64,000 bases of DNA from Podochytrium sp. JEL0797 (taxonomy: Eukaryota; Chytridiomycota; Chytridiomycetes; Chytridiales; Chytriomycetaceae). The notes below the pieces were generated by a model. It saw only the letters and a program-made list of their open reading frames with translations. It did not search any database and was not told the DNA's origin. Of this stretch, positions 21,246 through 30,929 are shown piece after piece. The translations under genes and the position numbers were made by a program. The stretch covers positions 1 to 64,000 of the forward strand of contig JADGJG010000033.1 of NCBI GenBank assembly GCA_027596195.1, read 5' to 3'. How positions within the stretch are numbered: position 1 is the first letter of the stretch; the number at the start of each line of letters is the position of its first letter.

Positions 21246-22172
21246 TCAAAACATCAACAGTTCCAAATGCTCGATCATCAAACTAGGCTCCACAATTGCG
21301 CGTTCGTGCCCACCCTCGTACACAATCAGCTGCGACCCCGCAATCGCATGATGCAGACGCGTCTGGTTGTGCGGAGCCACATTCACGTCCGTGGTTCCAC
21401 TCACAATCAACACCTTTCTCTTGCCCCCATCCGCTAGGTCATTCACGGACGCTCTCGGCGCGTAAATCACATCCGCACACGAGTTCACGCCTTCCCATTG
21501 CCAGCGGATGCTTCTACAGACGTCTGAATCGCGCGGACTGATTGTTTTGAGCAATGGAATGAAGATGAGGCGTTCGAGAAGGCGCTTGACGGTGGGCTTG
21601 TTGCGCAACTTGCCAAACGGTTGGAGGATGGATCCTTCGAGGGGATCGTATTCGCCGGGAGCCGTTGGAGCAAAGGCAACGTAAAGGCAGATATTGAGAA
21701 TTTGGAACTTTTCGGGGTCACACGTGGCAGCAAATTCCTCGGCGTAAATGGAGCCAAGGGAAGCCCCCATCAGGTCGAAGCGGTGGATCTTGAGAGTTTG
21801 TAGTAGAGTCTCGATATCCTTGACCCACTGAGCGAGACCTCCGTTGTGGTGGGGCGTGAGGCCAAAACCCGGCAGTGAGGGAGCCACAATCCTGACGTTG
21901 CGTGTCTTCGCCCATTCGTTCAGAAATACAAACAGGTTTCCGGTGCTCTGGGCACCAGGTAGCGCAACAAGAACCCGTGATGCATCGGGGTTTCCAAACT
22001 CAAAGTACTCGAGCACGCGCTGTCCCTCCAGCGCACACGCACGTCCCCCATTGCGCGCAATCTGCTCTCGTGTGGGTGCGCGTGAGGGTGTGAACGCAGT
22101 GGTCCACACATATCCTGCGAGGAGTGCTGTGAGGCCAAGTCCCACAGAGACTGCGGAAGGGCGGGGGGTCAT
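21246..22172 (-). CDS. Alpha/beta hydrolase, membrane-anchored, copy 1
   Basis: 308 residues, intronless. A likely N-terminal membrane anchor (AVSVGLGLTALLAGYVWTTAF) is followed by an alpha/beta-hydrolase fold: RVLVALPGAQSTGN, VAPSLPGFGLTPHHNGG, the nucleophile elbow FDLMGASLGSIYAEE (GxSxG, catalytic Ser), probable acid Asp in VSGTTDVNVAP and catalytic His in YEGGHERAIVEP. The full triad is present. Substrate unknown; esterase, lipase or epoxide-hydrolase-like activity are all possible. Of 927 nt, the 5' ~710 nt are identical to copy 2 at 25804-26512, while the 3' ~215 nt differ at 11 positions. Confidence 0.85.
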   Translation of the reverse strand: MTPRPSAVSVGLGLTALLAGYVWTTAFTPSRAPTREQIARNGGRACALEGQRVLEYFEFGNPDASRVLVALPGAQSTGNLFVFLNEWAKTRNVRIVAPSLPGFGLTPHHNGGLAQWVKDIETLLQTLKIHRFDLMGASLGSIYAEEFAATCDPEKFQILNICLYVAFAPTAPGEYDPLEGSILQPFGKLRNKPTVKRLLERLIFIPLLKTISPRDSDVCRSIRWQWEGVNSCADVIYAPRASVNDLADGGKRKVLIVSGTTDVNVAPHNQTRLHHAIAGSQLIVYEGGHERAIVEPSLMIEHLELLMF

Positions 22173-22194
22173 TGTCTATTTTCGACAATTGAAT

Positions 22195-22590
22195 ACGGAG
22201 ATATTTGCGGATTATTCGCTAACAACGCGTCCACCACATTCATTCTATCGTATTGATGACTGCAGGTAAATGTGTGATTGTGAGGACTGCCATGCCAAAA
22301 CCAAACACGTCGCCGTCCCACGTTCTCCCGTTCCCTGCCGTCTAAACTGATAAAGAAATCATTCGATTGAATCTCGGCGCGTGCAGGATGAAACTAGGGG
22401 CGAATACAGAATTGCAGTCAAGCTAGCCGCAACGGTGTACCGAGTGTCGACAACTCCGCCAGCTGCCAATCTGGCCCGAACGACGCGTTTGTTGCCGCGT
22501 TCCATCGAGAGGAGACATCTGTATGGGAAACTACCACAAAGCGGAAGGTTGTGGGCAACAAGCGGTGTCCCCTTTGCTCTGCGTTTTTGA
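22195..22590 (-). pseudogene. Decayed copy of the small membrane protein gene (9529-10223)
   Basis: On the plus strand, runs such as AACGCGTCCACCACATTC, GACTGCAGGTAAATG, GGGCGAATACAGAATTGC and ACGCGTTTGTTGCCGCGTTCC follow in the same order as in 9555-9850 of the intact gene, with many indels. No reading frame survives. Confidence 0.7.
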
Positions 22591-22620
22591 AATCTTTTTC
22601 GCCGGAAGGCAATCAACCGA

Positions 22621-23695
22621 ATGGACGCCTCGATCCTCGCCCTGCTTCAAAGCATCCAAAACCAACTGTTCGAGTTGAAGTCCAATCAGGATGGCTTTTC
22701 AACCCAGCTGATCGAGTTGAAGACCCATCAAGATGCCCAGCTTTCCCGCATCGAGACAGCATGCACCAATTCACTTCGGGACCTCGCGCTCCAAACAACG
22801 ACCAACCTCTCAGCCTTGGAGTCCCGCCTGTCATCTATCGAATCTGGCGTACAATCAGCGAATCACTCGATCGCTGCCAACTCGCTGATCCTCGCCAACT
22901 CAAAACTCCAACAACTCCACAACCCTCACCGCAAGTTCTTCACTCGCTGGACCGACACGCCCCGTGAAATTATGCTCCAAATTATGTCCTGGATCTCTCC
23001 CACGCAAGTCTTCAAGTATCGACGGGTCTCCTCTGGATTCGACGCGCTCTTATCCACAAAACACTTTGCCGTCGTCAATCTGAGTCGCTTCGCTCTGTCA
23101 CCCGATCCCTTGGACACTGGTGGTCATATTATCTCGGATCTCGAACAAGTTCTCTTCCTCGGACCGCCCACATTCCAGGAGATTTTTGTCGAGTCTCGAA
23201 TGAAAGGATTGACGGAGATGTCTTGGTGGCATTGTAAGGGTGGATGGCAAGTACGTTGGAAAGACGAAAACAAGATGCCTCTTTTCCGAATTCCTGCTGC
23301 ACTTGGCCTGTGTTGCACTCTCATCGATTTGGACTTGGCGCAGTGTGGTCGACGTGGAAACAATCCCGGTGCAGATTGGACATCTGAAATCCCTTACAAG
23401 CCTCCGCTTATACGGCAATCTACTTAGTGAGAAATTCCTGTGGAGCTGGGAGATTTGGCTGAGTTGCAGGAGCAATTTGTCGCCAAATGATCTCAGTGGC
23501 ACAATTCCAACATCTGCGGGCAACCTGAGGCAGTTGATTGTGCTACGTCTCCATGCCAATAACTTGTCTGGTTCTGCTCCATCGGAAGTGTTGTTTCTGG
23601 AGAATTTGAGAAATTGTAGGGTTGATTGCAACAAGGGACTGAGTTGCGAATTTGAGTGGCATTTTTGCCGAGATGAAGAAGGTAAGTTTGAATAA
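22621..23695 (+). pseudogene. F-box/LRR gene, second subfamily (copy P2), frameshifted in the LRRs
   Basis: The best-preserved member of the second subfamily. 22621-23360 is open: MDASILALLQSIQNQLFELKS.., a heptad-rich N-terminus (~90 residues, probable coiled coil), the F-box-like segment TPREIMLQIMSWISPTQVFKYRRVSSGFDALLS, then DLEQVLFLGPPTFQEIFVESRMKGLTEMSWW and DLDLAQCG. Frame is lost near 23360 and again near 23430. The remaining LRR part continues in other frames as TIPVQIGHLKSLTSLRLYGN, DLSGTIPTSAGNLRQL and NNLSGSAPSEVLFLENL, ending SCEFEWHFCRDEEGKFE. A truncated 268-residue F-box protein could still be made. Confidence 0.8.
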
Positions 23696-23884
23696 ACGGA
23701 AGCTGTCTCTGGGTTGCGCATCTGTTCTGTTCGTGATGAGGAAAGGCAGAAAAAATTCTCGACGCGTCTGTTGTGTTTTTCGTAGTTATCTGCTAACTCA
23801 CTCCTCTCATTCTCCTCTTATATCTTAATATATTCGCCTTTATCATTTGTATGATGCAAACTCGTTTGCTTAATAAGAGAGGTC

Positions 23885-24105
23885 TGCCATTCCATAGCCA
23901 AATATGCCATAACCCCTAATTTTTGCCACCCAAGCCATTACCGACGTCGAAAAATCTTGAGGAAAGCATTTCGATTCAATCTTGGCGCCAAGGACATACA
24001 GAATTGCCAGGAAGCTGGCCGCCATGGTGTCGACATTGTGCCTACTGCCATTTGGTACGAAAGAACGACGCGTTTGTTCCTGCTCCTACTCTAACGACAA
24101 CCTAA
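23885..24105 (-). pseudogene. Second decayed copy of the small membrane protein gene
   Basis: The plus strand shares ordered matches with 9690-9850: AAAATCTTGAGGAAAGCATTTCGATTCAA-like sequence, ACAGAATTGCCAGGAAGCTGGCCG and GACGCGTTTGTTCCTGCTCC. It is shorter and has independent indels relative to the copy at 22195. Confidence 0.65.
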
Positions 24106-24224
24106 AACTACCTCCGGAAAAAACACCAAACCGTTATTAACCGCCTATAGATTTTCCATACTTCTCGTTACTGAGCTTGCATCCCTCCCAATAATATTGT
24201 GTCGCCGAAAAGTAGAATCTGATT

Positions 24225-24290
24225 AGCCTTCGGATCGGCCGCGGCGCTGTGTGACTCTCGATTTGGGAAGATCGTAAGGACATCAAGCCT
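24225..24290 (-). pseudogene. Relic of the TCERG1-like 5' coding end
   Basis: CGGATCGGCCGCGGCGCTGTGTGACTCT-like sequence matches 19335-19365, and the minus strand still reads SHTAPRPIR as in the N-terminus of the TCERG1-like protein. It lies right before the start of an F-box/LRR pseudogene, just as the real TCERG1 5' end lies before copy P1. Confidence 0.65.
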
Positions 24291-24294
24291 TCTG

Positions 24295-24848
24295 ATGGAT
24301 CCCTCGATCCTCGCCCTTCTCCACAGCATCCAAACCCAGCTGATCGAGCTGAAGACCCATCAGAATGACTTCGCAGCCCGTACCGATGCCCAGCTTTCTC
24401 GCAATGAGAAGTCATTCACCGAATCCCAGTGGACCCTCGGGCTCCAAACAACCGCCAACCTCCCGGCCATGAGTCCCACCTGCTATCGATTGAATCTGCC
24501 GTCCAATCAGGGAGCCACTCCATCGCTGCCAACTCGCTGGTCCTCGCCAACAACTCAAAGCAACCCCAACAACCCCACCACCTCAACACGAGGTTCAACG
24601 CAAGGTCTTCCCTGGCTTGACCGATACACCCCGTGAGATCGTGGTCCAAATCGTGTTCTGGATCTCTCCCATGCAAGTCTTCAAGTATTGACGGGTGTGC
24701 TACGTCTCCATGCCAATAACTTGTCTGGTCCTATTCCCCTGGAAGTGTTGTTTCTGGAGAATTTGGAAACGTGCCGTGTTGATGGCAATAGGTTGAGTTG
24801 CGGATTTGATTGGAATTTTTGGCCGGGCTTGGACCGAAGAGTTAGAAT
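24295..24848 (+). pseudogene. F-box/LRR gene, second subfamily (copy P3), internally deleted
   Basis: Starts MDPSILALLHSIQTQLIELKTHQ and keeps part of the coiled-coil N-terminus, then frameshifts near 24470. The F-box region is cut short (DTPREIVVQIVFWISPMQVFKY) and joins directly, at about 24700, to the last LRR and tail (VLRLHANNLSGPIPLEVLFLENLETCRVDGNRLSC). The central LRRs are missing. Confidence 0.8.
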
Positions 24849-25162
24849 AAATGGAATTGTGGGTTGTGGATTGCTGGTGCTGCACATCATCTCGTTATTT
24901 TTAAATACGCTTGATCAGTGTCCTTCCTTTTGATTGGTCGACGAAGAAGTTCTTTCGGCTTTTCTGAGTTTATTCAAGAGGTGCTAGCTGGGCAAACTTT
25001 GCGCGCTGAATACGCCGCTATCACATTTTATGATATTCCTCTAGGCCAATGAAGCCGGTGGCACTATTTCGAATGTTGCCTTAGTAGAGTTGGAAGGACT
25101 ATTACACACTCAAAAAAAAATTGGACCCACGTAACATTATTTTGAAGCCTTACCATTCAAGC

Positions 25163-25477
25163 TCATTTTTCATTGGAAAAATCTATTTGTGACCAAAGTA
25201 AGCTTATTGATTGGACGGCAGATTCGATCGATGCCAGGCGGGACTCGATGGTCGAGAGGTTAGTGGCTGTTTGGAGCGCGAGGGTCCGCTGCGAATCGGT
25301 GAATGCGGTCTCGATGCGGGAAAGCCGGGCAGCAAGCCGGGCATCAATGCGGGTTGCGCAGTTATCTTGATGGGTCTTCAACTCGCTTAGTTGGGTTGCA
25401 AAGCCATTCTGATCGGACTTCAGCTCCAGCAGTTGGGTTTGGATGCTAAGGAGCATGGCGAGGATCGAGGCCTCCAT
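25163..25477 (-). pseudogene. 5' fragment of a second-subfamily F-box/LRR gene
   Basis: Open frame of 104 codons: MEASILAMLLSIQTQLLELKSDQNGFATQLSELKTHQ.. SRLASIESAVQS, then unrelated residues and a stop. Only the heptad-rich N-terminal segment is present, in opposite orientation to the other members nearby; F-box and LRRs are absent. A short coiled-coil peptide could in principle be made. Confidence 0.7.
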
Positions 25478-25585
25478 CCTCGTTTTTCAAAAGGTTTTCA
25501 GTCCTCTAATTTAAGAGGGGAAAGGAGTATCTTCTCCTACTCAAGGTGGAATCGATTCAGTTTATAGTGGTGGCAAAAACAAGAA

Positions 25586-26512
25586 TCAAAACATCAACAG
25601 TTCCAAGTGCTCAATCATCAAACTAGGCTCCACAATTGCGCGTTCGTGCCCACCCTCATACACAATCAACTGTGATCCCGCAATCGCATGATGCAGACGC
25701 GTCTGGTTGTGCGGAGCCACATTCACATCCGTGGTTCCACTCACAACCAACACCTTTCTCTTGCCCCCGTCCGCAAGGTCATTCACGGACGCTCTCGGTG
25801 CGTAAATCACATCCGCACACGAGTTCACGCCTTCCCATTGCCAGCGGATGCTTCTACAGACGTCTGAATCGCGCGGACTGATTGTTTTGAGCAATGGAAT
25901 GAAGATGAGGCGTTCGAGAAGGCGCTTGACGGTGGGCTTGTTGCGCAACTTGCCAAACGGTTGGAGGATGGATCCTTCGAGGGGATCGTATTCGCCGGGA
26001 GCCGTTGGAGCAAAGGCAACGTAAAGGCAGATATTGAGAATTTGGAACTTTTCGGGGTCACACGTGGCAGCAAATTCCTCGGCGTAAATGGAGCCAAGGG
26101 AAGCCCCCATCAGGTCGAAGCGGTGGATCTTGAGAGTTTGTAGTAGAGTCTCGATATCCTTGACCCACTGAGCGAGACCTCCGTTGTGGTGGGGCGTGAG
26201 GCCAAAACCCGGCAGTGAGGGAGCCACAATCCTGACGTTGCGTGTCTTCGCCCATTCGTTCAGAAATACAAACAGGTTTCCGGTGCTCTGGGCACCAGGT
26301 AGCGCAACAAGAACCCGTGATGCATCGGGGTTTCCAAACTCAAAGTACTCGAGCACGCGCTGTCCCTCCAGCGCACACGCACGTCCCCCATTGCGCGCAA
26401 TCTGCTCTCGTGTGGGTGCGCGTGAGGGTGTGAACGCAGTGGTCCACACATATCCTGCGAGGAGTGCTGTGAGGCCAAGTCCCACAGAGACTGCGGAAGG
26501 GCGGGGGGTCAT
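25586..26512 (-). CDS. Alpha/beta hydrolase, membrane-anchored, copy 2
   Basis: 308 residues, differing from copy 1 by one residue (Val for Ile in the VLIVSG strand). Same N-terminal anchor, GASLGS nucleophile elbow, TTDVN acid and GGHERA histidine. The frame is open upstream to 26599, but homology with copy 1 stops exactly at the ATG, so the start at 26512 is preferred. Both flanks diverge at once from those of copy 1: the shared unit runs from GAATCAAAAC, just after the stop, to GTCATTGT at the start codon. 20690-20850 is an older relic of the same family. Confidence 0.85.
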   Translation of the reverse strand: MTPRPSAVSVGLGLTALLAGYVWTTAFTPSRAPTREQIARNGGRACALEGQRVLEYFEFGNPDASRVLVALPGAQSTGNLFVFLNEWAKTRNVRIVAPSLPGFGLTPHHNGGLAQWVKDIETLLQTLKIHRFDLMGASLGSIYAEEFAATCDPEKFQILNICLYVAFAPTAPGEYDPLEGSILQPFGKLRNKPTVKRLLERLIFIPLLKTISPRDSDVCRSIRWQWEGVNSCADVIYAPRASVNDLADGGKRKVLVVSGTTDVNVAPHNQTRLHHAIAGSQLIVYEGGHERAIVEPSLMIEHLELLMF

Positions 26513-26689
26513 TGTGTCTTCGCGTTTTTTTGGACAATGAAATCCTCTTTGCCAGCAGCTCGTATTATGCCCTTGCAGCAGCTCATTCCTTTTTAACATC
26601 TGCTTTTAGATTCGTGACTGTGAAATGCATGCTATCTTCTATTTGCCCTCAATTTTTTTTTCATACAGAAACGGGGGGGCCGCATAATC

Positions 26690-28609
26690 TCACCGCAACA
26701 ACACCACCGAAATTCCACCAAGATTAAACTCCTCCTTACTCTTAGTATTCGTCACCTTCTTCTTCCTCTCCGTCACAAGCGTAAACACAATCCGATGCTT
26801 CAACGAAATCAACGGCACCCGGAAAGGCGTCGCCAACTGTCCCATCTCCTCTGCACTCGGAATATCGATCCAAACGCGTTGCCGAAACACCCCACCCCCC
26901 TCCGCATCCCCAATAATCGCCGCAACACCCTCCTTGAACCCAGTTTTGACATCCGCAATTACGAGCTCTTCTGTCGTTTCCTGAAACATTTTGTACGCGC
27001 GGAGTTTCAACACGGCCACGAGGCGGACTTGAAGTTCTGTGACGGTGTGTCCGACGGGAATCGATTTGATGAAAATGTCGATCGGGACCTTCGCGGTGGG
27101 GCCCAGGATGGTGGTGGGCATGATAATTCGGTATCGCGGGGGTTCATTGGAGAAGGTGGAGAGCATGCGGTCTGGGAAGGAGGAAGATTGTTGCGGCGAG
27201 GAACTGTCTGGGTTGGGAGTTTTTCGAAACAGGGTTTGCAACAGACTCGTGGGTTTCGGTCTTGACATCGAAAGAGAGGAAGTGGGTGGTGAGGAGGAAC
27301 GGCTGAATAGATCGTCTGGAGGACCCGGGGATGGGGTGCTGCCTCGGTGGTGAGAAGACGGGATGGCAACGCCTTGATCGAGGTCCATGGCAGGTACAGA
27401 ATCCATGTAGCTATACGGGTCTTCTTGAGAGTATGCCAACGGCGGAGAGTCGGGGTACGCCTCTTCCATGGGGAAAATTTCGTCCGGCTCAGAGGCCACG
27501 CGTGCGCCAAACGAACTTGCTATGGATATCCGCGGCAGGGAGCCCAGCTCCAAGCTTTCCATAGGGGCAATCAAATCCTCGCTCCACACGGCGTCCACAC
27601 TCGTGCGGCCGGACCCAAGCCCAAACTCGTCCATATACGACGGGATCTCATAATTCTTCTCCAAAGAGCCACCAAACGAAGCTGCAGCTCTACCCCCCGG
27701 TCGAATCCCCGCAGGCTTGATATCATCCAAATTGCTCAACACTTTGGGGCGCAGCATCACGTCAGATTTGGATCCAGTCGCGGGATTGAGATTGTCCATT
27801 GACATAAGTCGAGTGATTCCGAGATTGTTTCCTTGTCGATCAAGAACAAGTCGGATGCCGTCGTCATCGGGGGCTAATTTGAGAACATCGGGAGGCGGTG
27901 CTGCGGCCCATGGAGGAGTCACTTTGACGGGTACAGAGAGGTCGCGGATGGCCAATTCGGAGGAACCCCGTTCGCGAAAGTAGAATTTGAAGTGGATGAA
28001 GTACATGACAGTGCACAGCGGGTGGACAAACGAGATGGGGAGGCCATCCGAATTTGGGCTTGTTCTGATTGGGAACACGAACGGCAGGCCCTTGCGTTGC
28101 GTGTCGGTTGGTCCTTTCAGGAGAGATTGGGTTTTGGGCAGGATCGTGGTCTAATGGGAAGCGTGTTACTTTTAAGTAATTGAGTACCGCTAGGAGTATC
28201 TCTCACCTCAATTTCGCAGAACGTTTTGCTCTGTTCGACATGCACCAAACGGGTATCCCAATGGGTCCGTGATTGCGCCGTAAAGATTGCCGACACGCTC
28301 ATGTTGGTGTATCGCTGCTGCGGCATCGGCTCCAGCACGAGAATTCCCTGCACAAACAACCCCGTCAGGCTTCCTTATTCCCACAGAGAGAGATTATACA
28401 GCGATGCTCACATAGATCCACTTGACCCCACCCGCATGCAAGCTGATTGTGAGTCGCTCGCTCTTGTCGATGCGTCGGAACTTGTCTCCCCTCGCATTCG
28501 CCCATCCTTCGGGCATCTCAATGTCATCGGGAATCAGGTTGGCATCGGGTGCCTCGCCCTTGTGTGTCGGCCTTCGGGCATAAACTGTGATGGATTGGAA
28601 GCGCTCCAT
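26690..28609 (-). CDS. Arrestin-like protein A
   Basis: Probable alpha-arrestin-type trafficking adaptor. Exons 28609-28412, 28347-28207 and 28150-26690 join in phase 0 at both junctions; 599 residues. N-terminal arrestin-like half: ERFQSITVYARRP.., LTISLHAGGVKWIYGILVLEP, THWDTRLVHVEQSKTFCEIE, then PFVFPIRTSPNSDGLPISFVHPLC with IHFKFYF. C-terminal half: PRYRIIMPTTILGPTAKVPIDIFIKS, typical of the second arrestin sandwich. Between them is a ~200-residue Ser/Pro-rich linker with SPPLAYSQEDPYSYMDS, a segment conserved in protein B. The C-terminus NLGGISVVLLR is shared with B, and similar in C. No canonical PPxY was seen. The fold assignment rests on pattern, not on a search. Confidence 0.7.
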
Positions 28610-28730
28610 TGGTTTTGCTTTTGATTTTTTTTGTGGGGTTGGGGTCAGCCCGAATCGAACTCCGCCAAGCTCATTCACTTGTTATCGCATTGCAAATTGC
28701 AAATCGTGTTGTTTAAATCTCGTCTATTCT

Positions 28731-30849
28731 TCATCGCAACAACACCACCGAAATCCCACCCATATTTATCACACTCTTCACACTGCCTCCCAAAACCTTC
28801 CTCCTCCTCTCTGTAACCAACGCAAAATTCACTTGATGCGTCAACTTCACCAACGGCGCACGAAACGGCGTCGCCCACTGCCCCATCTCCTCCTCACCTG
28901 GAACCTCCAACCAAACGCGCTGCTTCAATACACTGCCAGTACCGCTCTCCTGACATTCCACTTTCGTGATAAAGTCCGCCTGCGCCAATTCCTTCACATC
29001 CTCTCGTATCATGCCGTACGCTTTGCATCGCGCAACCGCCAACAGTCGAATCTGAATCTCGACGACATCGTGTCCCCGCGGCACGGACTGCACAAACAAG
29101 TCGATTGGAACGCGTGTGGTGGGGCCGAGGAGGGTCATTGGCATGATGACGCGGTATCGTGGAATCGTGTCGTCTGGTGGTGCCGTGAGGGTAGAAAAGA
29201 GGGAACTTGTCGTGTGCGAGGATGGGGAATGGCTTTTGGAGCGACGCATGAATGCGAGATCGAGTGAAGTCGTGCGTGGAGATTCGGTGGCAGAAGAAGA
29301 CGGAGTGGTGGATGATGCTTGGTCGGCACTTCTTGGACTTGCGGAGGGAGAAGGGAGATGGGATGTGTGGATGCGTGGGAGACTGGGGCCGCTTGACGGG
29401 ATGCGGGTTGGGATTCTTTGCAGCAAGGCTCGAAGTAGAGATGGTTTGGGCTTGGCAGGGGATTGTTCCGGCGTTAGAATGGATAAGGGAAGAGGCTCTA
29501 CTCCAGAGGGATTGCTTGGAAGGGGGGCCAACGCGTGGGGGTTTGTGCCGACACTGCGCGAGTCCAAGGTAAAAAATGGAATCGAATCCATGCTTCCAAG
29601 TGGGTCTTCGGCGCTATACGCCAATGGTGGTGAGTTTGGGTGTTCTTGACCGCTTGAGGTGTTGATAGCTTCTGAGTCGACGACGTCGAGGCTGAGTCTC
29701 GGAAACTGATCCAACGAAGCGCGAACAGATTCCGGTGTGCTGGGAATCCGTACAGTATCGACAGAGGTGCGAGAGTCCTGCACAAGCGAACTGAAGGACA
29801 ATGGGGAAAGAGGTGCCTGATCCCTCCTGCCCGCGGTTTCAATGGATAACGGCAAGAGGCGCGAATCCGATGTTGAATACTCTGGAACTTCATAATTGCT
29901 CTCCAAAGACCCGCCTTGTGCTGTCAACTCTGCGTCCATACGTCCTGGCCGAGCGGACCGTCGCTGCTCCGTGAGGTTGCTCAGAATTTTCGGTCTCAAC
30001 AACACGTCTGAATCAATATTCCTGGCGAACGAACGCGTGTTTCGCAGCAAGCTGATGTTTCCCTGAATAGTCCCAGACATGGGATCCGCGACGACGCGGA
30101 ACCCGCTGTCGTTTGGATGGAGTTGTGGCGTGTCGGGTGGCGGTGCGCCTTGCCACGGTGGAATCACCTCGACTGGGATAGTCAGTTCGCTGAAAGAGAG
30201 TCCCTTTCCACCGCGAAAGTAAAACTTGAAGCGGATAAAGTATTCGATCGTGCAAGATGGGGAGGTGAAGGAGATGGGAAGACCGCTTCCTCCAGGGTTC
30301 GTGCGGATTGGAATGGCAAAGGGAAGAGGTACGTAGTTTGAAGAATCAATAGGCTTGATTGTCTCTGACGCTCGAAGAAGGTCGCACTATGTTTTTTTTA
30401 TCAGTTGCTGCTGCGGAAGTCGAAGCAATCAAGCGGCACGTGTTCGCACCTCAATTTCGCAAAAGGTTCTGTTCTGGCCCTGGTTGGTCATGCCATCCTT
30501 CCAGTGCGTCCTTGACAGTCCCATGAACACAACGGAGATGCTGAGGTTGTGGTAGATTGCCAGATCGGGCATCAATTCAACGAGAAGCAATCCCTGGAAT
30601 GGATTAATGGATAGAAAATGGATCGGATATTAAAAGACAAATACTCACATAGATCCACTCCGTTCCGCCCGCATGTAGATCAATGGTCAGCTTGGATGAT
30701 GTCTCTGAAATGCACCGAAAGTCATGCTCGCCCAATGCCATCGATGCCCCTACGGCTGCAACCTCCTCGGGTAACCGGTTGTCTTCGGATCCTTCGGTGG
30801 CGTGCGGAGGCCGCCGCGCAAACACGGAGACCGATGAGAATTCGTGCAT
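28731..30849 (-). CDS. Arrestin-like protein B
   Basis: Tandem paralogue of A with the same exon layout: 30849-30649, 30593-30450, 30386-28731, all phase 0; 666 residues. N-terminal half includes VSVFARRPPH, LTIDLHAGGTEWIYGLLLVELMPD, MTNQGQNRTFCEIE, PFAIPIRTNPGGSGLPISFTSPSC and IRFKFYFRGG. The Ser/Pro-rich linker (~270 residues) carries SPPLAYSAEDPLGSMDSIPFFTLD. C-terminal half: PRYRVIMPMTLLGPTTRVPIDLFVQSVPRGHDVVEIQIRLLAV and the terminal NMGGISVVLLR. 121 nt separate its ATG side from C and 121 nt its stop from A's start, all on one strand. Confidence 0.7.
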
Positions 30850-30929
30850 GGATTGCAACCTTCACAAGCCGCAGCGGAGGGAAAAAAATTCACTGATGAA
30901 TCAACAACGATGAATCAACAACAGGCATT

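Noticed and set aside
26513..26599. Extended N-terminus of hydrolase copy 2
   Set aside because: Homology with copy 1 ends at the ATG at 26512; the upstream 29 codons are not shared.
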